Part shown: piece by piece, positions 11,888 to 22,767 of the stretch
How the letters are laid out: the number at the start of each line of letters is the position of its first letter
Numbering within the stretch: the first letter of the stretch is position 1
Assembly: GCA_020809705.1 (NCBI GenBank)
Contig: CP085826.1
Span: forward strand, 4,712,001-4,776,000
Length of the DNA stretch: 64,000 nt
DNA from: Calonectria ilicicola
Taxonomy: Eukaryota > Ascomycota > Sordariomycetes > Hypocreales > Nectriaceae
Direction of reading: 5' to 3'
Notes under the pieces: model-generated
What the model was told of the DNA's origin: nothing
Databases searched by the model: none
What the model saw: the letters and a program-made list of their open reading frames with translations, nothing else
Program-made: the position numbers and the translations under genes

Positions 11888-13165
11888 AAAACATGCTGGG
11901 TTGGAAAAGGCAGGACATCATAATAGACAAGATTAAGGGAGTTTAGGGAAATGTACATAAAACAAATTATGCAGGACTAACTTTTTCTCTCTCACTTTGG
12001 AAATATTCTCCGCCGTATCAGACGAGGCGCACTCTGAATCCCATCAACGCTATTGCGATTACCATACATTCACCGCATCACACATAACCTATTCTTACTT
12101 CGGACTTATCAAACATTCTTGTGGCGGATTGTGTTTCTCTCTCCTGCTTTCTCATTATCTCTTTGTGACTTAAAGAGTTCAAAAGTGCAACGACAGACTC
12201 GCGTCTTGGTCATCCCATTGCCACTGAAGAAGATGGGAAAGGAGATTCATATGCCACAGGGCTATCCAGCACAAATTTCAACACTAGTTTTTGTTTTCAT
12301 TTGGCCGTTTGATTTGCTCTTAAGGATCTTGCCTAAGCTCCTAAGAAGTGTACCAAGATGAAACCCAAAGACAGGACGTGGTTAACAAGCCTTTCATCGT
12401 CATCAAGAAGGGCTATACCGTACCACAATGATACCGCAGTCAAGAGGTCCTTTGGAGGGCATGGGTTTGGCCCAGATTCATCCGCCTTAAAAGATGTCAA
12501 GGTTGCGAAACCTGAATTAAAAAAGCATACATAAATCACACCCAAACATTGGCAAACAAGTAACGGGACGCTAAACCTATAGATGTATCGCCATGGTTTA
12601 TCCAGGCTAATCATGATCTCATCTCGTTAGGTCCTAAGTCGTTCATCTCCACGGTGTCAAGGAGAATACATTTTGTGTGAGTAGATGTTATTTATTTTTG
12701 GAAACCTGTCGAATATTTTCATTGATTCTCGTCAAGATTGTCTTGGAAGCCACAATCAGTAAACATTCCATCTTTTCTTCTTTTTTGATCTTCTCCACCT
12801 TCACCATCAGTCCCATTTTCAGCCAAAAAGCGAATGATTTCCTTGAGAGTATCCCTCTCCATGACCAAGAGTGGCAGGGCAACCTCAAACTTGTCTTGAT
12901 ATTTTGCTGCAGTGAATTGATGTAGCAGCTCCAGCTTCTCGTGGGTGAAATCCCAAATCTACCTCAGATAACATCTTTCGGACAAATTTCTCCATGTCAC
13001 CCTCAAATTTATAACTTCCTCGGGCTTTCTCTATTCGATCAACGTCTTGCATTGTTTCAAATGCTGCACTTTGAATGGGTTTATTTTCTAATAGAGTCGC
13101 CGACGGGGTGACGGCGAAACGCTTCATTTCGCAAAATATTGCCCAGTTCTAAAGGAAATTCTCTG
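11888..13165. other. intergenic and low-information tract
   Basis: The first ~100 bp are probably antiporter 3' UTR. A minus-strand frame at 12885-13127 (MKRFAVTPSATLLEN..., containing KFVRKMLSEVDLGFH) has gene-like composition and may be the 3' end of the unknown minus-strand gene described next, but I could not join it in frame. The rest shows no gene. Confidence 0.35.
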
Positions 13166-13258
13166 TCAATCTTCGCAGTCTTGGAGTTTTAAAATGCGGA
13201 CTAAATTCGCTACATGATCTATTAGCTTTGGCACTCGCACGGGTGTATAACGACTTAC

Positions 13259-14422
13259 ATAGCAAGCTTTGGCAGCCTCTTCGACCTCTGTCCATTCGAG
13301 CTGCTCAGTACCCTCAAACAGGTTTCGGATGATCTCTAGTGGTTCCTCCACCCTAGATGATCTCGCTCGGTTGGTTGACCCAAGGGCTTGGTGAACTAGG
13401 CCGTCGATCTGCTTCAGATAGGACTGGGAACCGGTGGCTTGGTACAGAGCCACGCTCGTGAAGATAGACGATTGGGGAGCCTCAACTGTGAGGGGCTGGG
13501 GCTCTTAGTTCTCCTTGGTGGCACCTTTTTGATCCGAGATCTTCTCCACGTCCAAGAAGTCATCGGTATGGTCGGTCATGTAATCCTCACAAAACACGTT
13601 GATATTGCCTCGCCACTGGCTTGTGCGCTGCGCGTGTTGCCTGAGGTGCTCCCCAACCGTCCATTCGCTGTAATAGACGACCCGAGAATCTGTGCTGGTT
13701 GGCAGCTGCGAGATTCTACAAAGGCCCGTGCAGCAAATGAATGTTACACTTCTTGTCTCTAAGCGTCTGACAATAATGCCAGTCTTCTCACACGTTTCGA
13801 CAATCGTGTGCTTGGTTGGATCGATCCCTTCTCCCCGCTTTGGCTTTTGCAGTCTACTGCTCTCTTGGAAGTCTGTAGGAAGCAGCTCGCTGATAACGAC
13901 AACTAATTGTGACCTGTAGCTGTTAACGATATGTCAAAGATGGCAGAGTGAAACCATACTTGTATGCCTTTGAGACATCAAGCTCTTGGGGGCTCCATCG
14001 CCCCCCTGCTCCGGTCTGGTCCACAATGGACATCGTATCTCGAGCCAACTTGCTTGGTGCTGGCCCCGCGTTGTTCCTGATACGAACAACGAGGTTTTTT
14101 GTTCTGTCCGTAAGTCCAGTGTCGTAAGCCCACAGATGACTGCTCATTGCTAGGTCTTGTTCACTCATACTGTCTACCATCCTGCGCAAAACCCAGAGAT
14201 GTCAGAAGGCACTTGTATGTCGACATGGAAAAATTCTTGGTAGAACCTGAGAATTGCACACAAACTTGGAGGGTTAAAATACCTGTCAGATGGTGTACCT
14301 TCAGCCGTGGTGTAGTTGTGACTCAGGTTGCAGTAAACTTGTGAAGACTGCGGGACCTTGGCCACTGTCCAAGGTCGGGTGGGAACCTCATTCAAGCATC
14401 CTGATAGCTTGACCTGGAGCAA
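13259..14422 (-). pseudogene. unrecognised spliced gene interrupted by an in-frame stop
   Basis: Read on the minus strand, three blocks join with consistent phase: up to 14283 (…NYTTAEGTPSDR), 14181..13960 (MVDSMSEQDLAMSSHLWAYD…) and from 13913 (SQLVVVISELLPTDFQE…). The introns are GTATTT...GCGCAG and GTATGG...CTACAG. The third block meets TAA at 13507-13505, yet the same frame continues for about 80 gene-like codons (EPQPLTVEAPQSSIFTSVALYQ…) to a good GTAAGT donor at 13258. The continued frame looks like a formerly intact gene with a premature stop; alternatively the gene really ends at the TAA, or an intron lies there. No ATG is in frame at the 5' end, so the first exon lies further upstream or is lost. 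I do not recognise the family. 3' exons may include 12885-13127. Confidence 0.45.
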
Positions 14423-15124
14423 GTAACTGAGGACAATTTGAGGAATAATAAAAGAAGGAAGGTGAGTTTGGTGAGTACAGTTGAGAGTTTGGCGGAGGGG
14501 AAATCGTCACTTAAATACCCCGTTGTTAAACAAAGCAGTGAATCATTGCTCTTGTTTGCCTCTTACCCGTGATCGGGTGCACCAAAGAGTGATGAAACAT
14601 TGCCTGATTTCGCACCAAACTTGGTGGTACTTTGTGCGACAGCTCACTCCCGTTAGGAGAAAACGAGTTTTCACTTGCGTTTGCGTACTCAGTGCAGCCA
14701 CCTTAGCTCGCGCTTCCTAGCCTATTTGGCCATTCAATATTCCCTGTAACACCAAATGCACTTTAATCTGCTCTCCATCCAGCCCCGGTAACTCGATGTT
14801 GTAGTCTGCAATGCCGTCTTGGGAACCCGGCCCGATTGCTGACTGAATTTATGGACAATGACATGTTCAGCCGTAGTGACACCCTTGCTTGACTGCTGAC
14901 GGAGATTCTCAGGACCATGACCAAGTTTGCAGACAGCCCGGGCTTGGATGGAACTACAAGAGTGGTTAAAGAATGTCAAAGATACCTTGCCGAAAGCATG
15001 TTCTTGGAGATTTAGATCAAGGATTTTGAAACATTTGTTTTGTGTTTCTTGGGAGAATTACTTTTGGGGAAATAATAGAACGATGTGGTTGATGTGTTGG
15101 GATATACCGGATATCGCCAGCTGA
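14423..15124. other. unassigned tract upstream of the decayed gene
   Basis: May hold the missing 5' exon of the minus-strand unknown gene: acceptor-like sites lie just upstream of 14422 on that strand. No frame is convincing by itself. Confidence 0.3.
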
Positions 15125-15361
15125 GTGTCCAAACCAGTCTATAAAAAGTTTTCCGTTCCTTTCCACTCGTTGCTCTACGAGGAGTTGAACAAGAACATTG
15201 AATTTCTCATCTCGGGCCAATATCACGACGCACTGCGATACCCGAACCATAGATACATTATTCTTGTAACCGGTACCCCGATGTCCAATACGTCGGAGGA
15301 TCTAGCCGGCCAAGCCATGATGGCCCCAGTGGCAAGTTCTTTTTCGGAAACCAGCAGATAG
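15125..15361 (+). pseudogene. SNF2-family helicase fragment
   Basis: A 78-codon frame contains ALRYPNHRYIILVTGTPMSN followed by TSEDLAGQAMM. The VTGTPxSNTxxDL arrangement is the pattern of SNF2 helicase motif III and its surroundings, where an aliphatic strand leads into (S/T)GTP and an Asn-containing turn. There is a stop just before the frame and another soon after, and no DEAH-type motif II or C-terminal helicase half is visible nearby. It is therefore best read as a scrap of a decayed gene. The assignment rests on one motif only. Confidence 0.35.
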
Positions 15362-18300
15362 TGGAAACCTACGCCACACACAAGGGGCAAAGCAGGTGTT
15401 CTCCATGGTTCTTTTTTCAACATAATTTTTTTTTGATCGAGTCAAGGTCTTGATGAAGCTGTCTAAAACCAGCCCCAAGGTCCCCAGCATCAACCTTAAC
15501 AATGAACTAGCGATTCTAAAGGTCTTGTAATTGGTTGATCAATGTCTCAAGTTACTCAAAAATAGTGGACACGGAAGCACCTGTGGGTATGGCAATGGTA
15601 TTGACCAGGATTTCTCTCAGAATCAGAACCATAGTCCGGTCATAAAAGGATCTCAACTGCTCCCACCGAGCCCCGCGAGAAAGGCCCCAAGCTGAGATGT
15701 ATTGAGCATGCGCAGACGGTGATTCACCATACTGCTTTCCATTGTTGAATGCGTCCTTCATGGGCTGGATTCGCCAAGAGATGGAGACTTTGTACAATGG
15801 AAGCCACAGAAAAAAAGTTAGAAACATTGTAAGAAGAAGCTCATTCATATTTTTATTTAAAAATATAATTATCCACGGTTTCGCGATAAGCAGGGCTTCG
15901 TTGTAGGAACCGCGTCCCCCATTTTGATCAGCTAGGCCCGCCTGTGCCTAAGCCATCGTGTCTGCTTATCATCCAGTTCAATCCCCCGAGTTGATCTCTA
16001 AACCAGCTGACTACAAATTCGTTCTCTCAGAGAGGTTGCCATAATTACGGCGAGGTTGCATGTTACTGTGCGCAGCTGCGTGTGAACAAGTCGCTTTGTT
16101 CTGCGAGTTGTTGAGTTCGAATAATGGAGAAGCTACCCCGCTGATGATCCGGCGCATTGCGAATTCCTTTAACTACCTTTCGCGTTACTCTGCGTTTTGT
16201 AATTCTTTTCTTTCTTGTCGTTTGCATGCTACCCGGTGACAAGTGGAGCCCAGGATCTTTAGGAGAAGGCATCCGTCTGGCGTTGTTCAAACGATGAATT
16301 TTGCGGTCGCGTTTGCTGAGGTTCTTATGAGGTAGAAAGCAACCCAAAGCTATTTCATTTTCGGGTTTTTTGGGCATTTCCCTATATTAATAAAGGGCGA
16401 GACCAGGAAACAAAGTAGTGCTTGGTCGATCTTATTGCTCTTTAGACCTCGTCGATTCAGGATGTTAAACGTCGCCTTTTTACGTGCGGTGACGTGGAAA
16501 GGAAAGTAGCTATCCCACACTCGTAGTGGCTATATCTCTCTATATAAACAGACAAGTTCTTTGTTTTCTGAAATTGCCTGGTTGTGATTTTATTTCCGGG
16601 AGCGCTGTGGCTGAATTGAGGATTGTTCAGTTTCATATATGAACAAACGAAGGGACCAATAGGATACAACGTAGAAACATATTATACTCTGAACAAAGAA
16701 AACGAGCAGGATTGGATTTATACATAAACGAAATTTTGAGTGCGTGTTTTTGTATCCCTGGCTGGCAGAAAAGCTGCCTTTTTATTGTACGGGGTTTCTA
16801 GCTATCAAAGATTTTCATCTTGTATTGCCTCTAGGCTTCAAAACTGGCACAAGTGCGAGTGTAATAACTGATTTGAAAGTCTTGCGGCATGCCCTTAGGT
16901 CCCGTGATCTTGTCAGGCTCTTCCTTTCAAGGAAGAAAATAACTATGCGAATTCAACATAGATAAGCGACATTGACTTGTTGTTTACTTGATGGGATAGT
17001 CATATATATGCACCATACTTTTTAGTCATCATTCTTTGTTTTTGCGGTGTGATGATTAGCTGCTGTCGCCCTTGTGCGATCCTGGGACGAAGGAAGGGGG
17101 AGAGGGGAGGAAAGGAGATGCATAGATAACGGGCATCTTGCACATCTCGTACATGTGGCGATATGTAGTCACCACCAAAGCTGAACGAGAATTTCGGTGC
17201 ACCTGTCTTGTTGAGAGCAAGTTCGGGAAACGGAATGGAGTGAGAAGCGGGAGGTGAGGAGTGGCTGAGGAGGCCTGTCCCAAGAGCCCGTTTCCCCCCA
17301 AGCTTCAGCTATCGCTTAAAATACCAATCAATTTACAGTAAAATTAAGCGAAGCTTCACTAATTTTGGTGTGAGGGACTAAATTTGGCGATGTGCCGTAT
17401 CGTGCAATGGGCAATGATTCATACTGTACGGAAGACCATTTTGAAATGGTCATCTGTAGACATATCGTTTATAAGGCAGCAATCCCCTATTGCATACGAT
17501 TGTGCGGTTTCCATGAAATCTAGCTTCTGTTGCGGCCTCCTTTTCTTCCTTTCTGACCTTGAGCATGGTACGAGTGACATTTTTGTGGCAAATCTAGCTT
17601 GTTTGAAAAAGAAATCTTCTACGCCAACACCCTGTCGAGGACAACAGAAATTTTGAAGCACAACGCTCTTCGCTTGTCTAAACAAGCCCAACCTTGTAAA
17701 TTCATAGCTTGGCATCATTGGGCAAGTGGGCCCATAGAAATACTGCCACATTGGTCATGTACTGTTTTGTTTTACAAGTTTGCAAAAACACAACAAACAT
17801 TGAGTGGAGAAGATCACACCGATGCATCAATGTGAACTTGATCAAACAAACTTAGAGGTTATTTACCACCCTTTCTTCGCTTATCTACTTCTTTAATGCT
17901 TCTTGAACCTTGCATTTCACAATCAAATATCGTTTCATCTCGCATGAGCCACAGCCTTCACTTGACACAGAACTCGATTTCTTTCCGGTCTTCCAGTTCG
18001 TGCCTCCTGGAATTCGACCTGTATTGGAATGATCAGGCCATGCGTAGTCATCTCAAGTCCACAATAATGGTCTTATCGATGAGAAAACACATTTAGTTGC
18101 CCGTATCAAAAACAATGCAGGACCAGCGCGCACCGCCTAGTTTTTGCCGAGACTCGCAAGTAACTAAATAATATAATTTAGTCATAAGCCTTTATTTATT
18201 TCTTGAATTCTTTCTTCTGCATTGTTATTTTCTGTCTAATTGATCATTTGGGGCAATTGGGTTCTGCGCCCTCACAATATGATAAAGTCACAAGGGCATC

Positions 18301-18534
18301 CAGGATGTATTGTATTTTAAAAGAAAAAGTCTTTTTTTTATATCAGAAAAAAAAAAAATACTCGTAATCAGTCATAGGACATCAATCCCCGCGCCTAAAA
18401 AAAACCATTGCTCTGTACCAGCGATCCAACTACTGGTGGGACACGCAGCAATTTACCAAGTTGTAACCATTCCATTCCCCCCCCTTTCACAACGCACCGT
18501 GGTATTTCGTACTTCCTTTTTTTCATTCACACAA
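15362..18534. other. 3.2 kb gene-poor tract
   Basis: AT-richer than the housekeeping parts of the window. Frames at 15552-15848 (-), 16063-16377 (-) and 17419-17751 (-) lack recognisable domains and start signals in context. The last ~150 bp are likely 3' UTR of pyruvate carboxylase. I see no RNA gene or clear repeat. Confidence 0.4.
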
Positions 18535-21500
18535 TTAAGCCTTCTCAATTCGGCAGACCAAGTCGGAACCATCCACAGAGTCGCCCTCGCGGACTTGGAG
18601 GCTGGCAACCTTACCGCTGTGGGGAGCAGAGATGACCATTTCCATCTTCATGGCAGATAGAACAGCAAGAGGGTCACCCTTCTTGACCTCAGAGCCCTCG
18701 TGGACTCGGAGCTCAACCAGAACACCAGACATGGGAGCACCGACGTGGCTGGAGTCATTGGCATCGGCCTTGGGTCGGCTAATGTTCTCAACAGCAGCCT
18801 TCTTGTCGACGACAGTAACCTGTCGGACCTCACCGTTCATCTCGAAGAAGACCTCACGCTGGCCAGTGTTCTCGGAAAGAGGACCGACAGCAAGAAGCTT
18901 CAGGATAAGCACCTTGCCCTTCTCGAGCTCAACGTTGAACTCCTCACCGATCTCGGGGCGGGTAAGGAAGTAACGGGTAGGCAGGACGGAAAGGTCACCG
19001 TATTGCTGAGTGAACTTCTTGTAGTCCTCGAACACCTTGGGGTACATGACGTAAGAAGCAATGTCGCACTCAGTGACAGGAGCGCCAAACTTCTTGCCGA
19101 GCTCACGCTTGGTCTTGGCGAAGTCAATGGGGTCAAGGAACAGACCAGGGCGCTTGTCGAGCTTGCGTCGGCCACGAAGGGCATCGCTTCGAAGAGGCTC
19201 AGGGAAGCCACCGAAGGGCTGACCCATCAAACCCTCAAGGAACTCGAGAACGGAGCCAGGGAAGTCAAGCTCAGAGGCACGAGCCTTGACATCCTCGGGA
19301 GAGAGCTTGTTAGAGACCATGAACTGTGCAAGGTCACCGACGACCTTGGAGGTAGGGGTAACCTTGACAATGTCACCGAGAAGCTCGTTGGCGTGCTCGT
19401 AAGCCTTCTTTGTCTCGAGCCACTGGGATCCAAGACCCAGCTGAGAGGCCTGGAACATCATGTTGGTGAGCTGACCACCAGGAATCTCGTGCTCGTAGAC
19501 CTCGGGATCGGGGCCGGCAAGGTGAGCCTCGAAAGGAGAGTAGAGCAGACGAAGCTGGGACCAGTAGACATCCAAGGCACGAACTTGGCGGGCATCCAGA
19601 CCAGGGTCGAGCTCACTGCCTTCGAGCGAGGCAATGATGGCGTTGATGCTAGGCTGTGAGGTCATGCCAGACAAGCTGTCAGTGGCGGCATCGACGGCAT
19701 CGGCACCAGCCTTGGCGCAAGCAACCATGGAGGCGACACCAGTACCTGCGGAGTCGTGGGTGTGGACGTGAATGGGAAGGTTGGGGTACTTCTCACGAAT
19801 GGAGCCGATAAGAAGGGTAGCGGCGTGAGGCTTGAGAACACCAGCCATGTCCTTGATAGCGAGAACGTGGATATCAAGGGCAACAAGCTTGTCAACGAGA
19901 TCGAGGTAGTACTTGAGGTTGTACTTCTTGTTGGGGTTGAGCACTATTGACACGGTTAGCAAAATTCATCTAATTTAAAAGAAAGGTGAGGCCTCACTAT
20001 CACCGCTGTAACACACGACAGCCTCGACAACACCGCCAGCCTTGTGGATGGCCTTGATACCGACCTCGAGCTGGTCAACATCGTTCAGGGCATCGAAAAC
20101 TCGGAAGATATCGACACCGTTCTTCTTGGCCTGGTCGACAAAGTGGTCGATGGCGTTGTCAGGCAGCGAGGAGTAAGCAACACCGTTGGCACCACGGAGC
20201 AACATCTGGAAGGGGATGTTGGGGATCAGCTTTCGCATCTTGCGAAGACGGTCCCAAGGATCCTCATAGAGGAAACGCATGGCGACATCGAAAGTGGCAC
20301 CACCCCAGCACTCCAGGGAGTAGAGGTTGGAGAGTGCGTGGCTGGTCTCCTTGGCAATTCCGAGAAGATCAACGGTACGGACACGAGTGGCCAGGAGAGA
20401 CTGGTGGGCATCACGCCAGGTGGTGTCCATAAGCAGGCAGCCCTTGTACTCGCGGACAGCCTTGGCAAAGGCCTTGGGGCCCTGCTCAAGGATAATGTTT
20501 CGCCATCCCTTCTTGCAGGGCTGGCTGACATCGATCTTGGTGCCATCGGAGGCGATGATCTCAGGGGGAATGATCTCAGTCCTGAGCTTGGGCTCGCCGA
20601 TCTGTCCCTTGATGCTGCTGCCGTTGACGGCAACATCGCCGAGGTATGCAAGCAGCTTCTGGGCACGGTTCTGGCTGCCAATGAGGTCGAAGAGCTGAGG
20701 AGTATCATCGATGAAAGTTGTCCAGCAGTTACCATCGATAAAGGTAGGGTGGGTCAGGAGAGAGGCGAGGAAAGGAATGTTGGTCTTGACACCACGAACA
20801 CGGAACTCGATAAGAGCTCGCAGAACCTTTCTGCGTGCAATTTCATATGTGGAACCATGGCATGTACACTTGACAAGCATAGAATCGTAGTAAGCTATTC
20901 AACAGTTAGTAATGTTGAGGTGTGTTGAGGGAAGACAAGGAGGGTTGGGGGGAAATGCAAATAATAATGTAGCAATGGTAAACTTACGAGTAATGACAGC
21001 ACCGGCAAAACCGTTACCACCATCAAGACGGACACCGTTACCACCAGAAGATCGGTAGACCTCGATCTTACCGGTATCGGGCTGGAAACCCTTGGCGGGA
21101 TCCTCAGTGGTAATTCGGCACTGGATGGCGAAACCACGAGTAGAGATACGGTCCTGGGTAAGACCGAGCTGCTGGAGAGTGGCACCGGCAGCAATCTGGA
21201 TCTGAGCGGCAACGATATCGATGCCAGTAATCTCCTCAGTAATGGTGTGCTCGACCTGGATACGAGGGTTGATCTCAATGAAGTAGTATCGGTTCTGCTG
21301 GTCGACCAAGAACTCAGCAGTACCGGCGTTGCGGTAGCCAGCAGTCTTGGCAAGTCGGACAGCATCAGCCAGGATGTTGTCACGGACATCGGCAGGAAGG
21401 TCCTTGGCAGGAGCAATCTCGACGACCTTCTGGTGTCGTCGCTGGACGGAGCAGTCTCGCTCGTACAAGTGGACAATGTTGCCATGGTTATCACCAAGAA

Positions 21501-22767
21501 GCTGGACCTCAATGTGCTTGGGCTTGTCAAGGAAGCGCTCAACAAAGACGGTACCGTTGCCGAAGGCAGTCTTGGCCTCAGAGGTGGCACGCTCGAAGGA
21601 CTCCTTCAAGCTTTCCTGGTCGCGGACGACACGCATACCACGGCCACCACCACCGAAAGCGGCCTTGATGATGATAGGGAAGCCATACTTGTCAGTGAAG
21701 TCCTTTACTTCCTCGTACTTCTCAACGGCACCCTCAGTACCGGGAACGACGGGGACATTGGCAGCAAGGGCCAGCTTTCGGGCAGAGACCTTGTCACCGA
21801 GAGCATCGATGACATCGGGCGAGGGACCGACGAACTAAAATGGTGGGTCAGCGGGTGCACTGGCGCAAGTAAAACTGGTGGGGCAATGCGACTTACGATA
21901 AGGCCAGCCTTCTCAACGTTGCGGGCAAACCCAGCGTTTTCGGACAGGAAACCGTAACCTGTAATACGGTTAGAGGGGCGATGCACCGGTGTGAATGGAA
22001 ATGGGTCAATGCATACCGGGATGGATCATCTGCACACCGTGCTCAACGGCAATCTTGATGATCTCGTCGCCGGCAAGGTAGGCGCCGACAGGGGTGTACT
22101 GTCCGCGCTTGCCAATGACGTAGGCCTCATCGGCCTCTATCAATGTGGTCAGCAAAAAAAAAAAAAACTACCACCAAATCACTGCGGGGGTGGGTTTCAT
22201 ACTTTGTCTGTGCATGCTCAGACGGTCCTCATAACTGAAGACTGCGACGGTGTGGAGGGACAGCTCATGGGCCTGGACAGTGATGGTCTGGTTAGCCTAC
22301 TGGATCTCGTATTGGCGGTCGCATGGCAAGGCGTGACAACTCACAGTTCTGAAGATCTATCGAGTGGGAGTGCGGGTCAGCTTGGAAATCTCTATACAGG
22401 GCACGGTCGGACGGATGGATGGATGGGATTGCCATACACGAATAGCTATTCACATGTTAGCGAGCTGCGGGTCCTGGAGGGATGTCGCTAGTAACTTACG
22501 AATTTCACCACGGTTGGCGACTGTCGGACAGGACGAATTGGGTCAGCGCATGTCTCTTGAGGGCGGTCTGAGGCCAATTGAGGTCTCATTGGCAGCACAG
22601 ATATGCAAGGTGTGCCAGAACTCACCTAGAATCTTCTTGACATGCATGATACTAGAGTTGGCACGGATGTGGTGGACCGTGTTGGCGGCCTTGGGCTCAT
22701 CGACGTCCTCATCCTCGAAGACATCGTTGAAGGTGAGGGGCTGCTGGGGAGCACCGGGAGCAGCCAT
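18535..22767 (-). CDS. PYC: pyruvate carboxylase
   Basis: Ten exons: 22767..22626, 22520..22500, 22445..22438, 22356..22345, 22272..22203, 22136..22017, 21958..21897, 21834..20988, 20894..19998 and 19943..18535; all phases fit and the product is 1195 aa, the usual length. Order: biotin carboxylase (~45-500, with [31 protein letters not shown]), carboxyltransferase (~570-870, with [17 protein letters not shown]), PYC-OADA region, and biotinyl domain with AMKMEM (biotinylated Lys ~1159). The enzyme makes oxaloacetate from pyruvate, bicarbonate and ATP; fungal forms are usually cytosolic and no mitochondrial targeting peptide is evident here. Exons 2-4 are only 21, 8 and 12 nt: they spell VANRGEI, PIR and IFRT, all strongly conserved, so skipping any of them would destroy the ATP-grasp N-terminal fold or the frame. 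The 3' half is nearly intron-free. Confidence 0.97.

Noticed and set aside
19659..20928. Long plus-strand frames (for example 18700-19659 and 20044-20928) opposite PYC
   Set aside because: They are antisense shadows of the highly codon-biased pyruvate carboxylase exons; the minus-strand translation is unmistakable.
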